Shown piece by piece: positions 55,163-63,525 of a DNA stretch of 64,000 nucleotides (position 1 is the first letter of the stretch; each line of letters opens with the position of its first letter). Source of the DNA: Winogradskyella flava (GTDB lineage: Bacteria; Bacteroidota; Bacteroidia; Flavobacteriales; Flavobacteriaceae). The notes under the pieces are model-generated. The model ran no database searches. It was not told the origin of the DNA and was given only the letters and a program-made list of their open reading frames with translations. The stretch is from the NCBI RefSeq assembly GCF_014243395.1, contig NZ_JACLCP010000001.1, forward strand, positions 992,001-1,056,000, given 5' to 3'. Position numbers and translations under genes: made by a program.

Positions 55163-55897
55163 ATGAAACGACTGTTTATTGCCATAGGCTTTTTTTTGGG
55201 ATCGTGTTCTCAAAGCGATAATGAGTTTCGTCAAACGGATAATTCTTTAACGAGTTATATTGAAAATAAAACTTTTGAAACAGGAGCAGTAATAGCTTGT
55301 GCTGGCAACGATATCGAAAATCTTGATCTCGTAGAGGTGTACTTTTTTCCAGAGAGTAATTCTGAAAATTACAGACTTTTTCAAACAAACTCTAGTAATG
55401 TAAATCCGAACGATTTATCAAATTATAATTTGGTTAACTTGGACAGTGAGCCTTTTTTTAATGGATATCTCAGGAAGTTTGTAGGATCATTCAGTTCAGA
55501 AAAATGGATGATTGTCTCTTTTGAAAAAGATGGAGATATAAAACTATCTAATCCAATTAGAATAAAGCATATCGAACAGCCTACATTATTCTCAACTGAA
55601 ATAATAATCAATCAAGAGAATTCTCAAATGCCAATTTTTAGTTGGGATATAAATTCTGTTGAAAATAATGCGATTTTCTTTCAAGTTTTATCGACGACAA
55701 ATGATGATTTAATTTCTGGAACTTATACCTTTGAAAATCAGTTTCAATATTATAATACGTCCAATGTTGTTTTAAATATTACCAATGGTATTCCTCCAGA
55801 TCTCATTTCAGGGCAAACTTATAAATTTACGGTTATGGATGTGAGCGAAGATAATTGGGTGAATCAACTACTTATTATTCAGTTTGTATTAGAATGA
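55163..55897 (+). CDS. Putative lipoprotein of unknown function
   Basis: The 244-residue product has a lipoprotein signal ending LGSC (Cys15). The body is low in charge and rich in beta-type segments (LDLVEVYFFPESN, WMIVSFEKDGDI, YKFTVMDVSEDNW), suggesting one or two Ig-like or fibronectin-like domains. No motif is recognised. It overlaps the start of the following Omp85-like gene by 4 bases (ATGA), so the two probably work together at the outer membrane. Confidence 0.72.
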   Translation: MKRLFIAIGFFLGSCSQSDNEFRQTDNSLTSYIENKTFETGAVIACAGNDIENLDLVEVYFFPESNSENYRLFQTNSSNVNPNDLSNYNLVNLDSEPFFNGYLRKFVGSFSSEKWMIVSFEKDGDIKLSNPIRIKHIEQPTLFSTEIIINQENSQMPIFSWDINSVENNAIFFQVLSTTNDDLISGTYTFENQFQYYNTSNVVLNITNGIPPDLISGQTYKFTVMDVSEDNWVNQLLIIQFVLE

Positions 55898-57156
55898 TGC
55901 GATTTATATTATTTTGTTTTCTTAGTTTAAGTTTTGTTGGTTTTTCACAGCATAAAGTTGCAGACCTCAAGGTACAAGGTAACAAAAAGCTAAAGTCGTC
56001 TTTTGTAAAGAAAATAGCGTTTATCAAACCTGGAGTAGCCTTGGATTCTTCGGTAATTGAAGAAGATATTAGATTACTGAAACGCTTACCATCAATCGCC
56101 CACGCATACTATCAAGTATTTCCTGCAGAAGAGGAGAATACGTATAATGTATTTTATAATATTGAAGAGAACTTTACCATTATTCCATCTGCGAATGTGT
56201 ATACAACAAATGATGATGAATTCGCTTATCGATTAGGGTTATACGAGTTCAACTTATTTGGGCAGAATATCACTTTTGGAGGTTTTTATCAAAAGGATAT
56301 TTATGATTCTTATGCTATTAACTTTCGAGCTCCCTTCTTATTTTCAAGGAAATTAGGATTGGCCGTTAATTTCCAAAATTTAACAACTCAAGAGCCCGTT
56401 TTTTTTGATGGGACAACTGCAGACTACCGTTATAATAATGAGTCTTTTGAAGTTTTAGGTTTGTATCAATTTAATTTTACAAACAGAGTAGAATTTGGAG
56501 TGAATTTTTTTACGGAAGATTACGAATATAAATCTGGTGCGACCAACCCTAATGTCCCCCGGGAATTGATTGTCGATAAGATGCTTTATAAGCTTATTTA
56601 TGAGTACAACAATCTTAATTATGATTATCAATATGTTGAGGGTTTTAGAAGTATTTTTAATTTTCAATATGTACATTCGAGTAACGATAGAATGTTACCA
56701 GATTTTTTAATCGGCTGGAATGATTTTCAATATTTTAAACGTTTTGGTAAAAGAGGTAACTGGGCTAGTAGATTGCGATTAGGAATTGCGACAAATGACG
56801 ATACACCTTTTGCGCCTTTTGCGGTAGATAATAATTTGAATATTAGGGGTGTAGGTAATCTTATAGATCGTGGTACTGGTGCCATAGTGCTTAATACGGA
56901 GTATAGATACACATTGTACGAAAAAGGTTGGTTTGCACTTCAAGGAAACGCTTTTATAGATGCTGGAAGTTGGCGAAATCCTGGTGGTGATTTAAGTGAT
57001 TTTGCTGATTCACAAAACTTTAGGGTATATCCAGGACTAGGATTACGCTTTATTCACAAGAAGATCTTCAACGCTATTTTTAGAATTGATTACGGTATTG
57101 GAATTACACCAGATGCCACACAAGGATTAGTTTTTGGTATTGGGCAATATTTCTAA
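55894..57156 (+). CDS. POTRA/Omp85-like outer-membrane barrel protein
   Basis: Two adjacent ATGs (55894, 55897) overlap the previous stop; the frame upstream of them lies inside the previous gene and is not coding. From there the protein has about 420 residues with a signal peptide (FILFCFLSLSFVGFSQ). One POTRA-like domain follows (VADLKVQGNKKLKSSFVKKI, then LDSSVIEEDIRLLKRLPSI). A 16-strand-type barrel includes the late VDNNLNIRGVGN block and ends IGQYF. This resembles BamA/TamA relatives with a single POTRA. The likely role is insertion or export of envelope proteins or lipids; the partner is perhaps the lipoprotein encoded just before. Confidence 0.8.
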   Translation: MMRFILFCFLSLSFVGFSQHKVADLKVQGNKKLKSSFVKKIAFIKPGVALDSSVIEEDIRLLKRLPSIAHAYYQVFPAEEENTYNVFYNIEENFTIIPSANVYTTNDDEFAYRLGLYEFNLFGQNITFGGFYQKDIYDSYAINFRAPFLFSRKLGLAVNFQNLTTQEPVFFDGTTADYRYNNESFEVLGLYQFNFTNRVEFGVNFFTEDYEYKSGATNPNVPRELIVDKMLYKLIYEYNNLNYDYQYVEGFRSIFNFQYVHSSNDRMLPDFLIGWNDFQYFKRFGKRGNWASRLRLGIATNDDTPFAPFAVDNNLNIRGVGNLIDRGTGAIVLNTEYRYTLYEKGWFALQGNAFIDAGSWRNPGGDLSDFADSQNFRVYPGLGLRFIHKKIFNAIFRIDYGIGITPDATQGLVFGIGQYF

Positions 57157-57167
57157 AAATTATGCCT

Positions 57168-57175
57168 TAGTTTTG
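57168..57175 (+). promoter_or_regulatory. Bacteroidota -7 promoter element before the phosphatase gene
   Basis: TAGTTTTG matches TAnnTTTG and lies 16 bases before ATG 57192, at the usual distance for a short leader. Confidence 0.45.
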
Positions 57176-57191
57176 CTATAAACGAATCGAA

Positions 57192-57920
57192 ATGCGAACA
57201 TTAGCCGTTGGCGATATACATGGTGGACTCAAGGCCTTAACCCAAGTGCTAGACAGAGCACAAATTGCTGGAGAAGACAAACTTATATTTCTTGGAGATT
57301 ATGTAGATGGTTGGAGTGAATCTGCCCAAGTTATTCAGTACTTAATGGAGTTGTCTAAAACGAATGAATGTATTTTTATAAAAGGCAATCATGATGTGTG
57401 GTGTGAAGAATGGTTGATGCAAGGATTAGTCAATGAAGTTTGGTATATGCATGGTGGAAAAGAGACTATAGAAAGCTACAATGGCTTCTCTGAAGAGCAA
57501 AAAAAAGCGCATTGCCGTTTTTTTGAAGATATGCCTTTATATCATGTCGATGATGAAAAGCGACTTTTTGTGCACGCTGGTTTTACCTCTATGCATGGTG
57601 TTGAACGAGAATTTGACATTAGAGGTTTTTATTTTGATCGCACCCTTTGGGAAATGGCATTAACTATGGATCGTCGTATAAAAAAAGATTCTAAATTTTA
57701 TCCTAATCGCTTAAAGCACTACAACGAAATATACATAGGCCATACACCAACACTCAATTATCATAAGTACCAACCTATGAATGCCATTAACGTATGGAAT
57801 GTAGATACCGGAGCTGCATTTACTGGTAGACTATCAGTAATGGATATCAAAACTAAAGAAGTATTTCAGAGTGATACACTACCTATGCTTTATCCTAATG
57901 AAATGGGTAGAAATAAATAA
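57192..57920 (+). CDS. PPP-type metallophosphoesterase
   Basis: The 242-residue cytoplasmic protein has the ordered metal-binding blocks of the PPP/ApaH group: VGDIHGG (residues 7-13), LGDYVDGW, IKGNHDVW, then VHAGF and YIGHTPT. This set is typical of bacterial protein-phosphatase-like or diadenosine-tetraphosphatase-like enzymes. The target cannot be read from sequence. It has its own -7 box and ends 4 bases from the convergent glycosyltransferase of the arsenosugar operon. Confidence 0.9.
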   Translation: MRTLAVGDIHGGLKALTQVLDRAQIAGEDKLIFLGDYVDGWSESAQVIQYLMELSKTNECIFIKGNHDVWCEEWLMQGLVNEVWYMHGGKETIESYNGFSEEQKKAHCRFFEDMPLYHVDDEKRLFVHAGFTSMHGVEREFDIRGFYFDRTLWEMALTMDRRIKKDSKFYPNRLKHYNEIYIGHTPTLNYHKYQPMNAINVWNVDTGAAFTGRLSVMDIKTKEVFQSDTLPMLYPNEMGRNK

Positions 57921-57924
57921 ATAG

Positions 57925-58737
57925 TTATGTGATATTTTTTTTATAATAAGCTAGCATCTCATCTGCCGAAGCACCAAACCAACGTTTTACATAAATGGAC
58001 CAAAAGTGGTATTGTAATTTCCAGACACCCACTTTTTTGTAGAGTCGAGCTGAGGTTCTGATTTTTTTGTTGATAACTATATACTGCTTACGCTTATATA
58101 ATTCGTTAATCAAGATATTGTCTTCATAAATGACATAATTCTCATCGAAACCACCAATATCATCAAAAAGTATCTTAGTTATAAATTGACTTTGGTCGCC
58201 ACCTCTGCATGCGCGCCAAGAAAATTGTGTGAGCCAACTTGCTAGACGGAGCCACCAATGCTTACTATCAAATTGCATTCTAAAACAACCAGCTTTATTT
58301 CCTTTATTAACTTCACTAATGATATGCTGGTCAAAGTCTTCAGGTGGAAAAGCATCGGCATGCAAGAAGTAGAGTATATTGCCTTTTGCATGTTTCGCGC
58401 CTAAATTCATTTGTTTGGCACGTCCTTTTGCAGAAGTCATTAATTTAACTTCAGTAGTGGTCGAATTCTTTTGTGCGACGTTTTTATCTAGGACTAACGT
58501 ATCCGTGTCCTGATAGTTCTGCTGAATATTGTCAAAGTACAATGCGTCATGCAGTGCATTATCACTAGTAGCGATAAAACTATTTATAATGTCTTGAGAG
58601 CCATCCGTACTTCCTCCATCAATAATAACAATATCTGAAATATTCTTAGAATTAGAATTTGTAATGAGATGCTGTATCAAATGACCAATATTTGCAGCTT
58701 CGTTTAAAACGGGAATAATAATTGAAATTTTATTCAT
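57925..58737 (-). CDS. TIGR04283-type GT2 transferase (arsenosugar-associated)
   Basis: The 270-residue GT2 protein has IIIPVLNEAANIGHLI, VIIDGGSTDGSQDII, and the metal-binding region YFLHADAFPPEDF. Late landmarks are RGGDQSQFITK and DENYVIYEDN. Family TIGR04283 (rSAM/selenodomain-associated transferase 2) is found next to ArsS and ArsM genes in many genomes and is thought to build the sugar side of arsenosugars. It is the last gene of the operon, overlapping the DUF547 stop by 8 bases. An insertion (about 45-95, LHDALYFDNIQQNYQDTD) is longer than in typical members. Confidence 0.85.
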   Translation of the reverse strand: MNKISIIIPVLNEAANIGHLIQHLITNSNSKNISDIVIIDGGSTDGSQDIINSFIATSDNALHDALYFDNIQQNYQDTDTLVLDKNVAQKNSTTTEVKLMTSAKGRAKQMNLGAKHAKGNILYFLHADAFPPEDFDQHIISEVNKGNKAGCFRMQFDSKHWWLRLASWLTQFSWRACRGGDQSQFITKILFDDIGGFDENYVIYEDNILINELYKRKQYIVINKKIRTSARLYKKVGVWKLQYHFWSIYVKRWFGASADEMLAYYKKNIT

Positions 58738-59656
58738 TCAAATTCCAATTATAGTCCTTAAAGCTTTTTTTTGCTTTATTAGAAATTTTAACCTCTGAAT
58801 ATTGATTAAGAAAGTCGATTAAACTGCCATTTTGCTCAAAATCCTTTTTAAACCACTTAAAAATTTTGGATAATTTTATCTCATTTTCCGAAATCTCATT
58901 TTTTGAAGTATCAGCTAAAAATGCTCTAGTAACATTACTCAATTGCGCTTCTAGTTTGGATGCTATAAAAGCTTCATTCTTAAGTTTTGGACAAGACTCA
59001 GACGCACAAACAATAGCGAAATGAATGCGAGGTTCATCCATTTTACGTAGAATTTTATGTTCAATATCGTTGAGGTTCATCCATTTGTCACCAAATTGCC
59101 ACAGACGCTGGTCCCAAGGGTCTTTTATGTCTTTGATACTTTTTAAAGGATAATTTCTAAGAATTAAATCTATGGTTAGCGCGTTGTAAGCGTTGATCCA
59201 GTAGGCGAGTAATTCGTCTTTCGGTCTGTCGATTTGCGAATTCACTTTTTCATAGGAGATTTGAAGTAGTCTTACGTAACCTAAAAGCTCGCTACGATCT
59301 TTTTTGAAACCGTCATAATCTACATTACCATTGTCTGAAACATACTTTTCTAGTAGCTCGTCCCATAATTGGTGTTCGGTCAGGGCCCGCTTAGATACAT
59401 TTTGGCTAAAAGCTAATTTAGTGGAGTCCTCCTTGATTGACCGGATGTCTTCATTGGTCGCAATCAAAACTTCACTTTTAGTTGGAGTAATAACTGAATC
59501 TTGATTTTTAATAGTTTTTGACGTCTTATTGGTCTCAGGTGACTTAGTAAAAATAGCAGCTTTTTGATTCGGTTTAGGTTGCGTTCCAATAGCCTTTTTT
59601 GTGCCACAACAAGAACTTACAAATAGTGCAAGAACAAATATTAAAACTGATTTCAT
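58730..59656 (-). CDS. DUF547 lipoprotein in the arsenosugar operon
   Basis: The 308-residue product has a lipoprotein signal FVSSCC (Cys16 or Cys17) and a low-complexity linker to about residue 90. The DUF547 domain has YWINAYNALTIDLI, LNDIEHKILR, and IHFAIVCASESCPKL with the conserved Cys pair. It overlaps both neighbours (4 bases with the desaturase-like gene, 8 with the glycosyltransferase), so it is fully part of this operon. As a periplasmic lipoprotein, it implies that the pathway ends at the envelope. Function unknown. Confidence 0.86.
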   Translation of the reverse strand: MKSVLIFVLALFVSSCCGTKKAIGTQPKPNQKAAIFTKSPETNKTSKTIKNQDSVITPTKSEVLIATNEDIRSIKEDSTKLAFSQNVSKRALTEHQLWDELLEKYVSDNGNVDYDGFKKDRSELLGYVRLLQISYEKVNSQIDRPKDELLAYWINAYNALTIDLILRNYPLKSIKDIKDPWDQRLWQFGDKWMNLNDIEHKILRKMDEPRIHFAIVCASESCPKLKNEAFIASKLEAQLSNVTRAFLADTSKNEISENEIKLSKIFKWFKKDFEQNGSLIDFLNQYSEVKISNKAKKSFKDYNWNLNE

Positions 59657-60534
59657 TTTTTTAAAGGATATAATTCCTGACTTATAAAATCTTTAGGAAA
59701 TGTTTCATCACCTTCAAAACCTAATTCAATATCACGACCATCGAAAGGTACATGGGCAGTTTTAAAAATGTAATCCCAAAGACTCAATGTTAGTCCAAAA
59801 TTAACGCCATACCTTACATGTTTTGGTAATCCTTTGGCATGATGCCAAATGTGCATTTTTGGGTTGTTAAAAATATATTTTAAAAAACCATAGTCCCAAC
59901 CTAGGTTTGCATGGTTTAAATGTCCAATAGTAATACTAAAGAAATAAACAATGGCTACATCCTGAGCATCAAACCCTCCAATAAGTGCAATTGGAATATA
60001 GAGTAAAGATTTGTACAGGACAGGTTCCATCCAGTGATAGCGTAAGTGTGCGGCAAACCCCATTTCCTTTACAGAATGATGCACTTTGTGAAAATTCCAC
60101 AAAAAAGGTATGCGATGTAAAAGTCGATGTGTATTCCATTGCACAAAATCAGAAACTAGAAAGAATACAAGTAAGCCTAACCACTTTGGCATATTGTCAA
60201 CATCGAAAAGCTGAACATTGCCAATTGATAAACCAATAAGGCCTAAAGCATCATTAAACAGTGCGGCAGCTGTATTGGAAAGCGCAATTAATACAATGAG
60301 ATTTAATAAAAAGAAATTGAAGAACATGTAAAATGTGTCTAGCCAAAAATCTTTTCTAAAAATAGCTTGGTTTCTTCGCCAAGGAAATGCTATTTCTAAT
60401 ATCCAAACAAGAAGCGAAATTCCAATAAGACCATAAAAATAATTATCCCAATGGTTTAGGTCTATTAACTCATACTTGAGATAATTCCAGTAACTTGAAT
60501 AGGAGTTTTTTATAATGTCTATATACTTTTCCAT
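59653..60534 (-). CDS. Sterol-desaturase/fatty-acid-hydroxylase superfamily membrane protein
   Basis: The 293-residue protein has four or five membrane helices and the histidine clusters of the di-iron superfamily: HRLLH, FHKVHH and HIWHHA, with an additional HLNHANLGW. These coordinate iron for hydroxylation, desaturation or ether-bond cleavage of lipids. Members include fatty-acid hydroxylases and alkylglycerol monooxygenase. In the arsenosugar operon it is the only obvious lipid-acting enzyme. It follows a repeat-filled 93-base gap after arsM and overlaps the DUF547 start by 4 bases. Confidence 0.88.
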   Translation of the reverse strand: MEKYIDIIKNSYSSYWNYLKYELIDLNHWDNYFYGLIGISLLVWILEIAFPWRRNQAIFRKDFWLDTFYMFFNFFLLNLIVLIALSNTAAALFNDALGLIGLSIGNVQLFDVDNMPKWLGLLVFFLVSDFVQWNTHRLLHRIPFLWNFHKVHHSVKEMGFAAHLRYHWMEPVLYKSLLYIPIALIGGFDAQDVAIVYFFSITIGHLNHANLGWDYGFLKYIFNNPKMHIWHHAKGLPKHVRYGVNFGLTLSLWDYIFKTAHVPFDGRDIELGFEGDETFPKDFISQELYPLKK

Positions 60535-60537
60535 CTG

Positions 60538-60612
60538 TCATTCCTGCGTTGGCAGAAATCTTATTAATTTAAATGACAATCCAAAATGGATTCCTGCTTT
60601 CGCAGGAATGAT
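60538..60612. repeat. Paired REP-like inverted repeat (GTCATTCCTGCG ... CGCAGGAATG)
   Basis: CATTCCTGCG (60540-60549) is the exact inverse of CGCAGGAATG (60601-60610). The right arm alone forms a perfect stem, ATTCCTGC-TTTC-GCAGGAAT (60590-60609), and the left arm a smaller CTGC-GTTG-GCAG. It resembles a dispersed bacterial repeat and fills the only gap of the arsenosugar operon. Confidence 0.7.
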
Positions 60613-60627
60613 AACATCGATTATTGC

Positions 60628-61596
60628 CTAACAACAGCCTCCGCCGTCATAATGAAACGTAGATTCACTGAAATAAATATCATCTCTACCTAACGCTTGT
60701 AATGCTCCAGCTGTCTTATCACAAATAGCTAGAGGTTGATTTTTCAATAAGACATGTCCGGCTTTATCATCAAAATAATCGTCATCGCCATAATAAATCG
60801 CAGCTTTACCTGTAAATACGCATGGACCGTCTGCTGGCATAGGGTCTTTTATGGCTGCAACTTCAATCGACTCAATATAAATTAATTCGTCTGTCGGATA
60901 ATTTTTAGGATCTAAAATTCTGTAAGGTTTTCGAGCTCTAATTTCAATGGTTCCAAATCCAGCATCGGTCAACGCTTTCACATAGTCTGCAATCGGTAAA
61001 CTACCACTTAGACAAAGTGCTCTAAGCCTATCGTCATTGCGCAATTCGTCATTCATAGGTTGTTCACAAGTTGGATCACTCATTACCAAACGACCATGAG
61101 GTTTTAATACACGATACATTTCTGCAATCGCTTTCTTTAAATCATCTGCTTTAAATATGTTAAATAAGCAATTTTGGGCAGCAACATCAATGCTATTGTC
61201 TTCAACAGGAAGATTCATTGCATCCCCTTTTTTAAGCTCTACAAATTCAGATTTGAACCAGTCATTTTGAGCTTCTGCCTCTAAAAAGTTCTTTCGTGAG
61301 GCTGCTAACATTTCATCTACAACATCAACACCAATCACGCCACCTTTTTGTCTGTTGAAATATGAAAATTGCAATAATTCCATACCGCCTCCAACACCAA
61401 CATAAAGCATTTTTGGATTGTTGGTTAAGTCTCGTGCATGCACCGTACTTCCGCAACCATAATTCATCTCTTGCATTATTCTTGGAATCTTTAATCCTGG
61501 CAGTTCCCAAATAGGATTTGTAGTACAGCATAAGCCAACGTCAGGTGTTAACGCTGCTTCTTTATATAAGGTATTTGTAGCTTCTAAATAGCTCAT
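60628..61596 (-). CDS. arsM: Arsenite methyltransferase ArsM, arsenosugar type
   Basis: The 322-residue protein has a SAM-binding core with LYVGVGGGMELL (about 64-75), GVDVVDEML and the late LKPHGRLVMSDPT. Cysteines fit arsenic binding: Cys23-Cys24 (GLCCTT), Cys48 (NYGCGST), further single Cys residues, and a terminal GGGCC pair. ArsM methylates As(III) stepwise. In arsenosugar synthesis it makes the dimethylarsenic that ArsS then couples to an adenosyl group. This protein belongs to the branch with a C-terminal GGGCC tail found beside ArsS. It begins 3 bases after the phosphorylase stop. Confidence 0.88.
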   Translation of the reverse strand: MSYLEATNTLYKEAALTPDVGLCCTTNPIWELPGLKIPRIMQEMNYGCGSTVHARDLTNNPKMLYVGVGGGMELLQFSYFNRQKGGVIGVDVVDEMLAASRKNFLEAEAQNDWFKSEFVELKKGDAMNLPVEDNSIDVAAQNCLFNIFKADDLKKAIAEMYRVLKPHGRLVMSDPTCEQPMNDELRNDDRLRALCLSGSLPIADYVKALTDAGFGTIEIRARKPYRILDPKNYPTDELIYIESIEVAAIKDPMPADGPCVFTGKAAIYYGDDDYFDDKAGHVLLKNQPLAICDKTAGALQALGRDDIYFSESTFHYDGGGCC

Positions 61597-61599
61597 CTT

Positions 61600-62412
61600 T
61601 TATAGTGTTTTTATTAATTCTTTGAAAAGGGTTATCATATTCGGTTCAGCTTTACCAGCCATGGCAATAATTTCTGCAATATCGACCGGTTTAAGATTAT
61701 CTGGATCACACTCGTCAGTCAATACGGAAACTGCTGCTACCTTTAGTCCTAAGTGATTCGCAACGATTATTTCTGGAACTGTACTCATACCAACAGCATC
61801 TGCGCCGATTATTTTTAACATGCGATATTCGGCACGTGTTTCTAATTGAGGTCCGACCACAGATGCGTAAACACCTTTATGAAGTATTATGTTATTTGAC
61901 TTGGCAATACTTTCGAATTTTGTATTGATTTCAGCGTCATATGGCGCACTCATATCAGTAAAGCGTTCTCCTAATTCCGAAACGCCTTTAAATGCTAATG
62001 GCGAACCTCCTTGTAAATTGATGTGATCATCAATAAGCATTAGCTCCCCTTTCTTGAAGTCTAAATTAATAGCTCCTGCCGCATTAGATACCAAAAGTGT
62101 TTTGATACCGAGTTTCTCCATAATTCTTACCGGAAAAGTGACATCTTGTAGCGTATAACCTTCATACACATGAAAACGACCTTGCATCACAACCACTTTC
62201 TTTCCACCTAAGTTTCCATAAATCAACTTGCCTTTATGAAACTCTACTGTAGCTGTTGGGAAATTAGGAATGTGATTATAACTCGCCTCGGCAACAATAT
62301 CAATTTCATTTATCAGTTGACCGAGTCCTGTTCCAAGAATAATACCAACTTCGGGCTTTTCAAAACCTTTGGATTGAAGGTATTCAGTACTTTCAGTAAT
62401 ATATTTAATCAT
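61600..62412 (-). CDS. Trimeric purine nucleoside phosphorylase, Asp-type (possible arsenosugar enzyme)
   Basis: The 270-residue enzyme is a trimeric-type PNP. Blocks: GIILGTGLGQLI (phosphate site), MQGRFHVYEGY, VSNAAGAIN, and GPQLETRAEYRM with Glu191. VGMSTVPE (Met209) is next, and then LTDEC with Asp233. The spacings Glu191-Met209-Asp233 equal Glu201-Met219-Asn243 of human PNP. Asn243 recognises 6-oxopurines; Asp at this place is found in adenine-specific relatives such as MTAP, so 6-aminopurine nucleosides are a plausible substrate. It is translationally coupled to the TIGR04282-type gene (8-base overlap) and sits 3 bases before arsM. A housekeeping salvage role remains possible. Confidence 0.87.
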   Translation of the reverse strand: MIKYITESTEYLQSKGFEKPEVGIILGTGLGQLINEIDIVAEASYNHIPNFPTATVEFHKGKLIYGNLGGKKVVVMQGRFHVYEGYTLQDVTFPVRIMEKLGIKTLLVSNAAGAINLDFKKGELMLIDDHINLQGGSPLAFKGVSELGERFTDMSAPYDAEINTKFESIAKSNNIILHKGVYASVVGPQLETRAEYRMLKIIGADAVGMSTVPEIIVANHLGLKVAAVSVLTDECDPDNLKPVDIAEIIAMAGKAEPNMITLFKELIKTL

Positions 62413-63034
62413 TAAGTTGCTGTATTTTTTCTTGTAATTTTAAGTTGCTTCTATAGAAGTCTGAAGCAATTAAATCTTCATAAGTGTCAATGTCGTTTAA
62501 AGTTTCTAAGGTAGTTACACTAACATTAGTATTGTGTAACTCTTGTAACGTTATCTCTAAAAGATTTGGTTGACTCCAAGGTTTGTTTATAAAGATGGCT
62601 TCTTCGAGTTTTGATAAACCAATCAAGTAATAACCTCCATCTTCAGCAGGACCAAAAACGACATCATTTTTATCTAAGGCTTTAATTCCGTTTTCAATAT
62701 GCGTCGAATTAATTTCAGGTAGGTCGGAGCCAATCAGCACAATTCTTTTATAACCAGCTTCAAAGCCATCTTTAAAAGCATTAAGCATACGCTCTCCCAA
62801 ATCCACACCTTGTTGAACCGCTTTAAATTCATTCGGCCATTTGGTATCGACAACAGCATTAGAGAAATAAATGCGTTTATCAATATTTAATTCAGTTGTA
62901 GCGTTTTCGGTAATTTTCACTAATTCTGAGTAAACTTCAAAAGCGCCATAATCGCCTATGGTCTTAGCTAATCTTGTTTTTACAGTTCCTAACTTTATGT
63001 TTTTTACAAAAACAATTACAAGGGCATCAGTCAT
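62405..63034 (-). CDS. TIGR04282-type DUF2064 transferase (arsenosugar-associated)
   Basis: The 209-residue protein is a small GT-A-like transferase of the DUF2064 family: VFVKNIKLGTVKTRLAKTIG, then LIGSDLPEI with the Asp of the metal site, VFGPAEDGGYYLIG, and INKPWSQPNLLEIT. This family (rSAM/selenodomain-associated transferase 1) occurs beside TIGR04283 and ArsS genes. It probably transfers a sugar or glycerol unit from a nucleotide-activated donor during arsenosugar assembly. It overlaps its neighbours by 8 bases on both sides. The exact reaction is not established. Confidence 0.88.
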   Translation of the reverse strand: MTDALVIVFVKNIKLGTVKTRLAKTIGDYGAFEVYSELVKITENATTELNIDKRIYFSNAVVDTKWPNEFKAVQQGVDLGERMLNAFKDGFEAGYKRIVLIGSDLPEINSTHIENGIKALDKNDVVFGPAEDGGYYLIGLSKLEEAIFINKPWSQPNLLEITLQELHNTNVSVTTLETLNDIDTYEDLIASDFYRSNLKLQEKIQQLND

Positions 63035-63521
63035 ATATTTTAATTCCTTTTAAGAGCCACTTAGACCATTCTTTGGAAAATGTATGAACATTTTCCGTTG
63101 GCTCATTGGCGTTATCATAAACTGTGAAGTCGTTATTCTTCCACTCAAAAATACCACCAAATAAGTTGTAAACATTTGTGTAACCAGCTTCTTTAAGCTT
63201 TTCACCTACATCTTCTGAACGAATACCAACAGAACAATAAACAACTATGGTTTTTGATTTATCAGTAATCTGTTCTTCAACGGTTTCTATGCTAAAATTA
63301 TCATAACCAACTTGAATGGCATTTTTAATATGGCTGACTTCATATTCTTTTATTTCCCTTGAGTCTAGAATAATAGCTTCTGAATCTGGCATTGCTAATT
63401 CTTGTACTGAGATATAAGGAATACTTTCGGTATTGTGTTTCTTAAGTAATTTTGAAATGCTTTTCTGAGCAAATCCAATACTCGAAAAAAGTATAACGAT
63501 ATATAAGATATTTTTTTTCAT
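63027..63521 (-). CDS. Secreted rhodanese-like protein
   Basis: The 164-residue protein has a signal peptide (MKKNILYIVILFSSIGFAQ) and a single rhodanese domain. The landmarks are IILDSREIKEYEVSHIKNAI and the active loop YCSVGIRSED with Cys96. Rhodaneses carry persulfide or reduce arsenate-like oxyanions in Cdc25/Acr2-type relatives, so it could handle a thio- or arsenic species in the periplasm. The C-terminal tail (FTVYDNANEPTENVHTF) is an extension beyond the domain. It lies 4 bases after arsS. Confidence 0.85.
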   Translation of the reverse strand: MKKNILYIVILFSSIGFAQKSISKLLKKHNTESIPYISVQELAMPDSEAIILDSREIKEYEVSHIKNAIQVGYDNFSIETVEEQITDKSKTIVVYCSVGIRSEDVGEKLKEAGYTNVYNLFGGIFEWKNNDFTVYDNANEPTENVHTFSKEWSKWLLKGIKIYD

Positions 63522-63525
63522 AATA

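Noticed and set aside
55855-55893. Longer start of the Omp85-like gene
   Set aside because: It overlaps the end of the lipoprotein gene and places the signal peptide inside the chain; the ATGs at 55894/55897 fit a normal 4-base overlap.
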